From positions 17,501 through 57,793 of the forward strand of contig LUCW03000913.1 of NCBI GenBank assembly GCA_001586965.3: a DNA stretch of 40,293 nt, given 5' to 3'. Positions 13,901-24,000 of this stretch are shown here, in pieces. The notes under the pieces are model-generated. The model saw only the letters and a program-made list of their open reading frames with translations. It was not told where the DNA came from and searched no databases. How positions within the stretch are numbered: position 1 is the first letter of the stretch; every line of letters begins with the position of its first letter. This DNA is from Sphaeroforma sirkka (taxonomy: Eukaryota > Opisthokonta > Ichthyosporea > Ichthyophonida). A program made the translations under genes and the position numbers.

Positions 13901-14608
13901 TCTGGGTACTGGACTTATTCTCTAGGCATGGCCACAGCATGCGTGAACCGCCCCAGCCTCAATATCCGCGGATTACTAAGCTACTGCATGTGTTTTCAGT
14001 TATGACTACAGACCCGCGACTGCTGCCAGATCATCTGCGCAAGGTACAACTGGAACTATTCGTGCAGGCAGAGGCCAAAACTCGGCAAATCGATTTCTCA
14101 ACGGCCAATCCAACGGTCAAAGAGCAGTTGCAGAAGGTGCGTGTTAGTATGATCGGTTAGTGTGATCTGTGATCGTTTGCGAATCTGTCTCTGCAGTACT
14201 GTCCCACTCCCCATTCCAAACGTCGGCACTGTGCGCGAGTGTTCGTCTGGGTGTGCTTGCATTCTGCCTGTGAGATAGTCTCCGGCGATCAATGTCCACA
14301 ATTGAGTGTCTGCCTACAACAGTGGCAAGTGGTATAGTACCCTCGCCAATGAAGCAGCGTCCCCGCTCGCACCACAGTCACCATGACTTGTTGGTCGAGT
14401 GCTGTGAATGCTTTCTTAAACATTTCGTCTGTCCAATGTTTTGTATCGAGCCAACCCTCAAGTGTCGCACGCACGCAGATCACATTGGTTGATGTATTGA
14501 AGTACTGCATGAAAGGACACTACTGAAATCTCGTTCCTGCGCCGAAACCGCTGCAGCTTGCGGTACATCGGCAACAGACTATGATGAGAAATCTGCTGCC
14601 TACGCAGT
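5980..14608 (+). CDS. Unassigned Ala/Thr- and Gln-rich, probably nuclear, multi-exon protein
   Basis: I do not recognise the family. Exons by splice signal and phase: 5980-6111, 6486-6564, 6829-7293, 7679-7827, 8392-8475, 9378-9455, 9759-9874, 10136-10234, 11861-11950, 12822-12947, 13259-13364, 14000-14136, and tentatively 14558-14608. Early exons carry KKRKT followed by DKRKN, a likely nuclear localisation signal. A low-complexity Thr/Ala/Gly/Pro stretch follows, then helical charged exons (LPPQQRAAFLENVERNLLQL; LKKRYEEIETKYKQLAAL), three Gln-rich exons and a conserved-looking end (DPRLLPDHLRKVQLELFVQA). The composition suggests a transcription or chromatin cofactor of TFIID, SAGA, Mediator or SWI/SNF type; this is inference only. 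The start at 5980 is the first ATG after an in-frame stop, though an acceptor at 6004 is an alternative. Junction 9455/9759 does not keep phase, so a small exon is probably missing; 9600-9650 would bridge it. The 3' end is uncertain. Confidence 0.6.
6565..6828 (+). other. Probable GC-AG intron of the Q-rich gene
   Basis: The exon ending AAAG at 6564 is followed by GCGAGT, not GT. The next exon begins after CGCCTAG at 6829. Joining them in phase 1 gives a continuous AKADKPAAIDL reading. No GT donor that keeps the frame is seen nearby. GC-AG introns are a known minor class in eukaryotes. Confidence 0.6.
7016..7136 (+). repeat. Coding triplet microsatellite (ACG/ACT/GCT)
   Basis: Runs of ACGACT, GCGAAT and GCTACT triplets inside the third exon of the Q-rich gene encode threonine, alanine and asparagine homopolymer-like stretches. 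Length changes of whole triplets keep the frame. Just upstream (6910-6958) a short repeat encodes TPTVTGG twice. Confidence 0.85.
7828..8391 (+). repeat. Intron with TA/TG microsatellites
   Basis: The intron starts with GTGTGT at 7828. It holds (TA)n at about 7860-7877, (TG)n at about 7877-7919 and TATG/TG runs to about 7970. The rest, 7990-8391, is unique sequence with no visible gene. The acceptor is CACTGCAG at 8391. Confidence 0.85.
8476..9377 (+). other. Intron of the Q-rich gene, nothing seen
   Basis: This 902-base intron runs from GTATGC at 8476 to GAGCATAG at 9377. Short reading frames occur on both strands, but none looks coding and no repeats are evident. Confidence 0.5.
10517..10850 (+). 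repeat. Diverged direct duplication of about 150 bp with a hairpin, inside an intron
   Basis: Two copies, starting near 10517 and 10693, lie in the intron 10235-11860. They share TTGCTTACGCA, TATGCTGGTGCCGTGAC, GTTCCATAGCCAGTCCAG and CATACATTGATCA in the same order. Each contains a short inverted repeat, CGCAATTTATTGCG in the first and CGCAGTTTACTGCG in the second: a five-pair stem on a TTTA loop. The two differ by a paired A-T to G-C change that keeps the stem. Family unknown; it could be an old mobile element or a duplicated structured RNA segment. Confidence 0.75.
11205..11410. repeat. 19-bp minisatellite, about 11 copies
   Basis: The unit AAGTCATGAGTGATCTAAT repeats with a 19-base step (for example 11208, 11227, 11246), with single changes and one shortened copy near 11300. 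It lies in the 10235-11860 intron of the Q-rich gene. 11411-11860 shows nothing further. Confidence 0.9.
11951..12821 (+). other. Intron of the Q-rich gene, nothing seen
   Basis: Unique sequence between the donor GTATGG at 11951 and the acceptor TTGTTGTAG at 12821. It joins two phase-0 Gln-rich exons. I see no conserved reading frame or repeat. Confidence 0.5.
12822..13364 (+). other. Polyglutamine-encoding exons of the Q-rich gene
   Basis: Exon 12822-12947 begins at phase 0 and reads ELQRQRLQKQQLAQAQ, then a run of six Q. Exon 13259-13364 reads AKTQLQATQ and later QQKQQQQQQQL, ending at phase 1. Exon 11861-11950 (QARLQLTGG to AQQLHMQ) is also phase 0 at both ends. Such Gln-rich blocks are common in transcriptional coactivators and often form coiled coils. 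The CAG runs could vary in length between individuals. Confidence 0.75.
13365..13999 (+). other. Intron of the Q-rich gene, nothing seen
   Basis: Runs from the good donor GTAAGA at 13365 to the acceptor GTGTTTTCAG at 13999. The phase-1 junction restores IMTTDPRLLPDH in the next exon. No repeats or credible coding frames are seen. Confidence 0.5.
14000..14136 (+). other. Best-conserved-looking exon of the Q-rich gene
   Basis: In phase with the preceding exon, this reads MTTDPRLLPDHLRKVQLELF, then QAEAKTRQIDFSTANPTVKE and QLQK. It is amphipathic, charged and of ordinary complexity, unlike the rest of the protein, so it is the best segment for a family search. It ends at a phase-0 donor GTGCGT. 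A candidate final exon after CGCTGCAG (14558) reads LAVHRQQTMMRNLLPTQ and stops at 14608. Alternatives through 14196-14266 also keep frame, so the terminus is open. Confidence 0.5.
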
Positions 14609-14906
14609 GAATGCGTTGTCTTCATATCTGCGCAGAGCACTAACGAATGAGAGGCGCATCACTCGTCAAGCTTGAAATATCCGCTACGGAACGAGCATTA
14701 GGATTGGACTTGGAATTGAGCAGGTATTGATAGTTGGATTCAACGCCGACGATCAGGTCCTTAACATCCAAAGCAGACTCAAATAGTAGCAACATATACT
14801 GGTTGCTTATGTGTACACACGCGAGTGGGCATACATATGCGGACACGCCAGTATTAACAGAGGTCACCCCATTAAGTTCTCTCTGACTTTTGATGCAAGG
14901 GCAAGT

Positions 14907-15617
14907 TGAAGGTCGATAGAGGACCGTGTCGAGATGTGAATATTCTTTCTGCAGCACATTAATGAAGCATATGCGCACGCCCAAGCAACATGGGCACCCT
15001 TTGAACAATACCAGCAACTTAACAGACAACTTCGGTGACATTGTGGCCCTGTGTTTATAGTGCACTGGCCATAGACTTCTGTGCGCACCACACACCGCTG
15101 ACCTATCGGTACATGCTATAGGGCTGCCCCTCGGGAGATGATACCCGTTCCTCACGCGCTGGTTGCTATGCATCGTACAATACCTAATCGTGGGAGTAGT
15201 GCAGCAACCTTAGCGTGCAGGCGTGTCCTCCGCTGTGGGTTGTGTGAGGGACGGCTAGATATTCAGGCACACATAGAAACGGAAGGTGTATTCTGCAGAA
15301 ACTGTTGCACTCTTTGCTACGACAATACTTGTGCCGCGCGGAAAAAAGAACTAACTGTGCACCCGAGAGAAGTCCGAAGTCATATCTACTCGCCCTACAG
15401 CACTCGGGTGGCAACGCAATACTCGACAGTGACAATGAGACCCGCCCCAGGACTGGAAAGGGCAAACCACTCAGTGACAATTGAGGGACGAGCCGGTTCT
15501 TCTACTATAAAATACTGGGCTCTGCTTCACTCGTTTGAAGCAGTGCCTTGGCGTGGTGCTGATATCGCTACCCGGCCATACACCGAGGAATCAGGAAGCT
15601 TCCCACTTTCCACCTAA
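14907..15617 (+). mobile_element. Decayed piggyBac-like DNA transposon, C-terminal part of the transposase
   Basis: Two segments in the same frame resemble the end of piggyBac-type transposases. The first, 14940-15035, reads IFFLQHINEAYAHA and then FEQYQQLNRQLR. This is like the family's Ile/Phe-rich helix before the Asn-Ala-Tyr motif and the following FR..L...L helix. The second, 15138-15617, contains RCGLCE, a 16-residue spacer shared with the VFCRNCCTLCYDNTC pattern, matching the family's C-terminal cysteine-rich finger (CxxC, CxxC, LCxxxC). In-frame stops at about 14937, 15036, 15072 and 15099 separate or interrupt the segments, so it is dead. I could not identify the DDE core, terminal inverted repeats or the flanking TTAA duplication. 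A B-box or RING-like finger of an unrelated gene is the alternative. Confidence 0.45.
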
Positions 15618-15680
15618 TCTTTTAGGTACTATCACATGTAGGACCTGAAATGTCTGCTGAACCACCCTTCAGGAAGGAAG

Positions 15681-15686
15681 AATAAA
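15681..15686 (+). promoter_or_regulatory. Possible polyadenylation signal AATAAA
   Basis: AATAAA lies 64 bases after the stop at 15617 and before the 41-bp satellite. It could end the transposon-derived frame or a longer form of the Q-rich gene. Only the hexamer and its position support it. Confidence 0.35.
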
Positions 15687-15759
15687 AGTACATCGACTCT
15701 CAAGCTGCCTTTTCAACTTGATTGCTCGTAAGTCTTAGGGGATAGGATATAAGAAACAT

Positions 15760-16125
15760 GCATGTTACGATCCTTATAGCACATCGCATACAAGAAACAT
15801 GCATGTTACGCCCCTTATAACACATCGCATACAAGAAACATGCATGTTACGACCCTTATAACACATCGCATACAAGAAACATGCATGTTACGACCCTTGC
15901 AACACATCGCATACAAGAAACATGCATGCTACGACCCTTATAACACATCGCATACAAAAAACATGTATATTACGACCCTTATAACACATCGCATACAAGA
16001 AACATGCATGTTACGACCCTTACAACACATCGCATACAAGAAACATGCATGTTACGACCCTTATAACCCATCGCATGCAAGAAACATGCATGTTACGACC
16101 CTTGTAACACATCGCATTGCATAGG
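15760..16125. repeat. 41-bp satellite, about nine copies
   Basis: The unit contains CAAGAAACATGCATGTTACG, then ACCCTTATAACACATCGCAT, and repeats with a 41-base step (for example 15791 and 15832). Each unit carries the palindrome ACATGCATGT. Because 41 is not a multiple of three, the open frame at 15840-16124 is an accident of stop-poor units. Confidence 0.95.
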
Positions 16126-16249
16126 GACGAATAGTTCAAAGGAGTGCACAGCGTGAAGACTATGTGTAGCGTATCAGCCTAAAAGTCATGATGCCCAGAT
16201 ATCAAGATTGGGTTGTAAGCCTTCTCTGTTGAGGTATTTAGTTTTATGT

Positions 16250-18190
16250 TTTTTTTATCATATATTGGCTATAAATTGTGTCATTTATTGATTGATCATA
16301 CATTATCGATTGATCATACATTATTGATGGATCAAACATTGATGTATGTATTGATTGTTCATACATTATTTTGATTGATCATACATTGATGTATATTTTG
16401 ATTGTTCATACATTATTGATTGTTCATACATTGACGTATGTATTGATTGTTCATACATTGATGTATGTATTGTTTGTTCATTGAATATGTATTAATTTTA
16501 TATTGATTCTTCATACATTATTGATTGATCATACATTGATGTATATATTGATTCTTCATACATTATTGATTGATCATACATTGATGTCTGTCTTGATTCT
16601 TCATACATTATTGATTGTTCATATATTGATGTATGTATTGTTTGTTCATTGAATATGTATTAATTTTATATTGATTCTTCATACATTATTGATGGATCAT
16701 ATATTGATGTATGTATTAATTGATCATACATTACTGATTGATCATACATTCATGTATATTGATTGTTCATACATTATTGATGGATCATACATTGATGTCT
16801 GTCTTGATTGTTCATGCATTATTGATTGTTCATATATTGATGTATGTATTGTTTGTTCATTGAATATGTATTAATTTTATATTGATTCTTTCATACATTA
16901 TTGATTGATCATACATTGATGTATGTATTGTTTGTTCATACATTATTGATGGATCATACATTGATGAAAATGTTGATTGTTCATACATAACTGATTGATC
17001 ATACATTGATGTCTGTCTTGATTCTTCATACCATATTGATTGATCATACAATGATGTATGTATTGATTCTTCATTCATAATTGATTGATCATACATTGAT
17101 GTATGTATTGATTGTTCATACGTTATTGATGGATCATACATTGAGCTATGTATTGATTGTTCATACATTATTGATTGTTCATACATTGATGTCTGTCTTG
17201 ATTCTTCATATTGATTGATCATACAATGATTTATGTATTATTCTTCATACATTATTGATTGATCATACATTGATGTCTGTCTTGATTGTTCATACATTAT
17301 TGATTGTTCCTACATTGATGTATGTATTGTTCGTTCATTGAATATGTATTAATTTTATATTGATTCTTCATACATTATTGATTGATCATACATTGATGTA
17401 TGTATTGTTTGTTCATACATTATTATTGATGGATCATACATTGATGAAAATGTTGATTGTTCATACATAACTGATTGATCATACATTGATGTCTGTCTTG
17501 ATTCTTCATACCATATTGATTGATCATACAATGATGTATGTATTGATTCTTCATTCATAATTGATTGATCATACATTGATGTATGTATTGATTGTTCATA
17601 CGTTATTGATGGATCATACATTGAGCTATGTATTGATTGTTCATACATTATTGATTGTTCATACATTGATGTCTGTCTTGATTCTTCATATTGATTGATC
17701 ATACAATGATTTATGTATTATTCTTCATACATTATTGATTGATCATACATTGATGTCTGTCTTGATTGTTCATACATTATTGATTGTTCCTACATTGATG
17801 TATGTATTGTTCGTTCATTGAATATGTATTAATTTTATATTGATTCTTCATACATTATTGATTGAGCATACATTGATGTATGTATTGATTGTTCATACAT
17901 TATTGATGGATCATACATTGATGTATATGTTGATTGTTCATACATTATTGATTGATCATACATTGATGTATGTATTGATTGTTCATACATTATTGATGGA
18001 TCATACTTTGATGTATGTATTGATTGTATATATATTATTGATGGATCATACATTGATGTATGTATTGATTGTATATATATTATTGATGGATCATACATTG
18101 ATGTATGTATTGATTGTTCATACATTATTGATTGATCATACATTGATGTATGTATTGTTTGTTCATTGAATTTGTATTAATTATGTATTG
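16250..18190. repeat. AT-rich satellite of TTGAT/TCATACATT units
   Basis: Alternating ATTGATTGATCATACATT, TGATGTATGTATTGATTG and TTCATACATTATTGATG blocks, with a basic period near 22-23 and a paired period near 45 bases, fill about 1.9 kb. A marker, TTCATTGAATATGTATTAAT, recurs at about 16476, 16646, 16856, 17334 and 17814, and in altered form near 18163. Reading frames on both strands here (YEQSIHTSMYDQSIM type) come from the repeat and are not genes. Confidence 0.95.
16961..17865. repeat. Recent 480-bp tandem duplication within the AT-rich satellite
   Basis: Sequence from 16961 to about 17385 matches 17441 to about 17865 at an offset of exactly 480 with essentially no differences; 16981-17340 and 17461-17820 read identically. 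A 3-base ATT difference lies just before the block, near 17421. Neighbouring satellite units differ far more, so this copy is young or an assembly artefact. Confidence 0.9.
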
Positions 18191-19019
18191 ATTCTACATT
18201 CGCACGAACAATCACATGCAGAAATTGCAACACAGAGTAGGAGCGCCTCTCATTTCTGTTTTATAACCATAATAAACTATTCATTGAAATCTGGTGCATG
18301 TATTAGAAGCCTCGCTAATAATCGGTGTTTAAACAAATTTCTATGAGAGCCTTCAATACACCTCCAAGTATCAACCGCTTCTCCGGTCGTATTTAATTTA
18401 ATCCACGAATCAATACATCTGACAAAGCTCCTTGTGTTTGCCTCGGTGTGCGTACAATCACGACCACTTTATATATCGGGTGTACCTGCAATTTGTATGT
18501 ATATTCGTTGTATTTTACTCGCTACAACCTACGACAACGCCTACCGCAGCTCAAGAAAACAAACTTAACCCAATTGTAATGCACATATCGTATCTGAAAT
18601 GGCTTTTTCTCGGCGAAGGTCTTGAAAACTTCATGTTGCTAAATTATACCGGACATGAAGGATACTGAGAATGCTCGTAAGTAAACCTGTTTGTAGATTG
18701 ATTGGATTACCCTCCATACAAACTCAGTCCATTCAAAGTCGAAGCAAATGCACCGGTATTCCTAATCAGGACACTTTATTTGCGCTTTCTTCTGTAGATA
18801 CTGGCTACAACGGTCTAGTTGTATAAGCAACAAGCGTGTATACCAAGGTGCACAGATAGAATTGAATTAATAGGAACTGTACACACACCATGGACCGCAG
18901 CACCTATATATCAAAGCGAATATTCCAATGGGCAATTGAATCTATGGAAGCGTTGTAACTGGCGTTTAGTATATTTTGTAGATCTGATATCGCGATAACG
19001 CCCAATGAAACATAATAAC
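18191..19019. other. Intergenic sequence, nothing seen
   Basis: Unique AT-leaning sequence between satellite and COG1. The small open frame at 18432-18668 has no coding look. No RNA gene is visible. Confidence 0.5.
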
Positions 19020-19345
19020 CATGCTCACACGGATTTTTTTATGTGATAGAGGGCATAACTATCCTCTATGGTTTCCGAGGAAACATAGAAAGCATGCTCA
19101 TAGCGGCAGTGAATATGTGATAAGAGAAGTATAAGAGAAGTATAACTATTAGCTATGATTCCCGATGAAATATAGTTAGTAAGCTCACAGCGGCATTGTA
19201 TATGTGATAAGAGAAGTATAACTATTAGCTATGATTCCCGATGAAACCTAGCTAGCATGCTCACAGCGACATTGTATATGTGATATGAGAAATATGACTA
19301 TTAGCTATGATTCCCGATGAAACATAGCAAGCATGCTCACAGCGG
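19020..19345. repeat. 76-bp tandem repeat, five copies upstream of COG1
   Basis: The GCTCACAGCGGC marker occurs at about 19023, 19095, 19183, 19259 and 19335, with a 76-base step. The third unit is 12 bases longer through an internal copy of ATAAGAGAAGT. Units share TATGTGATAAGAGAAGTATA, CTATTAGCTATGATTCCCG and ATGAAACATAG. The array ends about 440 bases before the COG1 start, so it may lie in or near the promoter; no function is shown. 19346-19785 holds nothing else recognisable. Confidence 0.9.
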
Positions 19346-19785
19346 CCTTGTCCATTGCTTAGCGAGATATGTACAACTATCAGCGAGCGTGCTTACAACG
19401 GTTTGTAAATATATGTGATAACGAGGTAAGACCTGTGTACTAAACTACATAGGCTTCTAAAAATCAAACAAAGGCTATGTATATTATAGCTATGATTGGG
19501 TCCCCATTTTTGTATCTGGTAGGTGGGTTGTTAGGAAGAAGGGAAAAACTGCGACACGTCGTCAATAGTGATGATTGAGGGCATGTGTCAAAATCCCTGT
19601 TGACACTTGACAGATACAGATGAATAAATATAAAATGTTGCATATATAAAAAAAGTGCTTTTTTTGTTGATCGAAGTATATTATCGGAATTGCAGGGGAA
19701 GCTATCAGCATGCGAAGGACAGACCTCTAATGCCATACATAGTACCATTCATAGTGCATAGTCGGTATTCCAGAAGATAGCTAAG

Positions 19786-20149
19786 ATGTCGAGTGTCACC
19801 AGCCAACGATCTGTCCCGCTTGATCGCGAGTCTGTTGCGGCAGCGGCGAGGAGAAGGTCTACTGCATCCCATACAGCCGTAGCGTCAATAAATGACTTTG
19901 CTGCGTATGATCCATCTGGCCCAAAGACGGGCATGGCGGCAGATCCGGATGTGGAGATGCTCTTCAAGTCGAAGTCGATTGCGGATATTAAAGTTATAGA
20001 ACGGAATACCAGGTATGCTACTATCTCGCGACGTAATAGAACGTTGCTATGATTTGGTAGCAATGTAGCTAGAATAGAGAATTAAAGTACACTAAAGTTG
20101 TATTTAAGTATACAGGTGTTAATTTACATACTATTTCATGCTTCAGTAG

Positions 20150-20202
<53 letters not shown>

Positions 20203-20251
20203 AACGTATGTACTTATGTATGCATGTATAATATGTATGTGTGTAGTATTT

Positions 20252-20314
<63 letters not shown>

Positions 20315-20349
20315 TATATATATATATATATATATTACATATATATATA

Positions 20350-20388
<39 letters not shown>

Positions 20389-20890
20389 TGTCTGTATATA
20401 TATATGATTGCATATATGAAATATATATATATATATATATATATATAGTCCTGTATTTTATAAACGATTGCATATATGAATATATATATATATATGATGT
20501 GTGTGTGCGTGCGTGTGTGTGTGTGTGTGTGTGCAATGCATGTATGTATGTATATATGTATACGTATATCCATATATATATATATTGTGTATGTGTGATG
20601 ATGTGTATGCGTATTGTGTGTGTGTATTGTGTGTTATTGTGTGTATTTGTATGTGTTTATGTGTTTGTGAGGCGGTTTTGTGTGAGTGCACGCTTATTTC
20701 TCGATGCATATTTATATTTATATACATATGTGTATGTATATAAATGTACACATATATATTCATATATTATATATGTATGTATGTATCTATATATATATAT
20801 ATATATATATATATGACTGCCTCTGTGTCTGTTCCGTGTCTGTGTTAGTGTTAGTGTCTGTTTTAATATATGCGTATATTCATTTATAAG

Positions 20891-20952
<62 letters not shown>

Positions 20953-20989
20953 AATGTAAATGTATATGTATGTATGTATGTATGTGTAT

Positions 20990-21029
<40 letters not shown>

Positions 21030-24000
21030 TTGTGTGTGTGTTTGTGTGTGCGTGTGTGTATCTGTTGTATATACATTTACTTAATACTCGATTTATATAC
21101 ATAAAGACTTGGATATCGCTAAATCAAAGTATACGATCGGATTGAATCGATATATCATTGTGATTGTGAGCGACACATTTCGTTTCAGTCTTCAAAGGAC
21201 TCTAATTTACCATCATACTACGCTGAAAATACGCAACAGATCAGAGTGTGAGCAAAAGAAGGAGGAGCTCAGACTGATGGTGGGTGAAAGGTATCGGGAC
21301 ATGATTGACGCGGCTGATACTATCCTGGATATGCGAGACAGTGTGACATCAGTAGTCCATTCCATTGAATCGTTGTTGGGCCATTGTCAGAAAATTGCGT
21401 CCAGCAGTACAAATCCAGCTCACGAGTAAGTCAAAATAGGGTTGATCATCAGTCGCTGATCTGAGTGGTCATATAAGTTGTTTGCGGGCTGAGGCTGTCA
21501 AAATCTGCTAAACTGACATGTGCTGTCATGCACGCTCATGGACACTGAGTTTGTTTTATGTACTTGTGTATCCTTGTCCACCGTTTGCGACAGATTTTTA
21601 CGTAAACACCCAATCGTGCACGTGATTCTCCTTGTGAGCTGTCGTGATTCTGCCTGCTCTAGTGTCGAACGGCAATAATTGAGATTTGGCATTGTGATAC
21701 GATTCAACGCACTCACTCTCTGTCGCTGCATTCTGTTCTGAACAATGAGACTGCCGTGTGGTACTAATGTTAAATAATTACTATGCACAGGCAAGTGCAA
21801 CCAGCACTACATAGCCATGGGCGGTATGTGCTGAGTCGGCGAACAATGACACAGATCAAGTCGGATACCCAGCGCAACATCTTCTACTCTGTATCTACCC
21901 AGGTGTGTGTACGCAAACAAATAGCTTTAACTCAAACGTGTGGCGAGACACATTACCTCGGAACGACATGCTATCGCCATATCACATATGTGATCGGGGA
22001 ATCGGTTGTATGTCAAGTTTTCCTTTCCTGCCCGCAGTCCCATGTCGAAGCACAATCAAGTGTAGTATTGTACAAGTGCGCGTTGAATCTTCAAACTTGG
22101 GCCATTGCGATACTTCTTTATTTAGAATATGTCCATACTGTGCTGATTTCGCTTTCCTCGCCTGCACTGGCACGCGTGCTAGCTCGTATACTGATTGTTT
22201 GTATAACATCACGTCGACAGATGAAGCTGTTGGTGGACGCGCCGGAACATTTGTGGAACGCATTGGAGGTACGTGCACTATGTGCTTGGCTCGCTACTAC
22301 TACGCTGTTGGTTCAGAGGCTCAAGCCATGCTCTGGATATCAATCACACCTCAACTGCCTATCCATGCCGACTCACTTGTCTGTCTAGTAAGCTGTGCAG
22401 AGTTGTGTTCATACTATTTCTGTGTTGCAATGACTGCGTGAATTTACAGCCGGGCATTCTGGTTGCCATATCAGCATATGCGAGCACCTGTGTCTTCATT
22501 TCTCGCGCTCTGCTACATTCGAGTGCGTTCGTAACCCAGCCTCGTATGTAGTCTGCCAATGTACACGTATGTATCTCAACCTCGTATGTAGTCTGCCATT
22601 GTACACTTATGTAACCCAACCTAATATTTTGTTGCAGAAAAAACAATACCTCAAGGCTGCTAAACTATATCTGCTGTCGGAATATATATACAATGTACTG
22701 CGGCACAACCAGTCTATCTCGTCCTCACTTCGGAGCCATTTCCCGATTCTTCATACCCAATGGGATTCTATGAGTGGTCTCAAATCGGTATGTTGGGTAC
22801 AGGTTCATCATCATTACAGGCAAGTACAAATATGCTCTCTGGTCTATCGTACGAAAATCGGATATCGTTGAGTTCTCATTGCCAATTGTCGATTCACTGA
22901 CAGTCTATATAGAATGATCGTTTGAAAGTCGAAAATATCGCGTCCTGAGTCTGTGTTACGTAGTTGTGTATTGCTCTACTAAATCGGTAGGGGTACTCGT
23001 AAGAGCGCTCTGTGTTGCAATCTAGAGCAGGACATCGTCTATTTACGGGGCACTAACCAATGTTACATGGGGATGAAAGGTCATGTATACATACCTCATT
23101 GATTCGGCCCTCTACTGATGTTCGTCACCTGCCTTTGATGGTATAGGAAATTGCATCGAAATGTGCCTTGGAACTACGCCACTGCCACGTGCGAGTGGAG
23201 CATGTGGCATCAAATCTACTGTCTCTGATCCTATTGGACGAGCTTTCCCCCACGGAAATATTAACCAAACTGCTCGAAATCCGATTAGGTGTGGATCGCC
23301 GTGCACGCATATGTCCATAGTTCGGTTTGAGCGTAGATCAATCTGGGAGTGGATTCTCTTACTTGTACGAATATAGACGTTCGCTGCTGTAACATTGTGC
23401 TTGTAAACACATATTATGCTCTGAGTCAATGGGCGCCTCATGTTGATCTCTCGTGGCGCCTTTTATTTCGAGCCATTTCACTTGATGTAAACTGACAATG
23501 GAAGGGTACTGAGTGGTAAGCAACTAGATACATAGGCCATGCCAGACTGTACCGTACAAAGTGTCTGTTTTAATTTGTGCATTGATATTTTTGTTACTGC
23601 TTAAGGTTTGCGATGGGTGTTACTAAGTATGTCTGCTCATTTATTGTCCTTATCTTGTTTCATGCGATCTATCTGCGACATAACACATTTTATCGTCAAC
23701 GCCACCACTGTACACTTTTTATCAAATCGTATTCCACCAAATTAATATATAAAGATAAATCTCTAACCCCTAGACTGCTTGTAATGCTTGACTTTACTTT
23801 ACCAGGGTCAATTAAAGACACGCTTTCTCCGGCAGCCAGTCACAATCCGGTGCACCTTCGCTTACTGCACTGCGTAGAGGTTGTGCGACTGACCATCGAT
23901 CAGATCTTCCCCATGTTCGTCGGTGGTGCAGGTATGTGATGTCTCATTACCTGTGTGTACATTTGATTCGCCAGACATTGGTACTCTGCTCATTGGGCCC

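Larger units (their letters stand above)
19786..22787 (+). other. COG1: COG1 exons 1-5: N-terminal Vps51-type helical region
   Basis: Exon 1 has a poorly conserved Ser/Ala-rich leader, then [19 protein letters not shown], matching the human LFETHGAEEIRGLERQVR region. Exon 2 must start at 21240, after ACGCAACAG and not at the earlier TTTCAG, because only that acceptor gives the gapless [16 protein letters not shown]. Exons 3-4 read [10 protein letters not shown] then [16 protein letters not shown], equal to human FYSMAAQIKLLLEIPEKIW. Exon 5 reads [20 protein letters not shown] and [10 protein letters not shown]. This is the coiled-coil part shared by the Vps51/COG/exocyst tether family and likely used for subunit contacts. 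Confidence 0.9.

Noticed and set aside
16857-18169. Open frames on both strands with YEQSIHTSMYDQS-type repeats
   Set aside because: They arise from the AT-rich satellite, have no splice or start context, and the same residues recur with the 480-bp duplication.
20098-21104. Several open frames on both strands with IYIYIY, THTHTH or CVCVCV repeats
   Set aside because: They are translations of TA and TG microsatellites inside COG1 intron 1.
21189-21239. Exon 2 of COG1 starting after CGTTTCAG at 21188
   Set aside because: It keeps frame but inserts 17 residues into a region that aligns without gaps to human COG1 when the 21239 acceptor is used.
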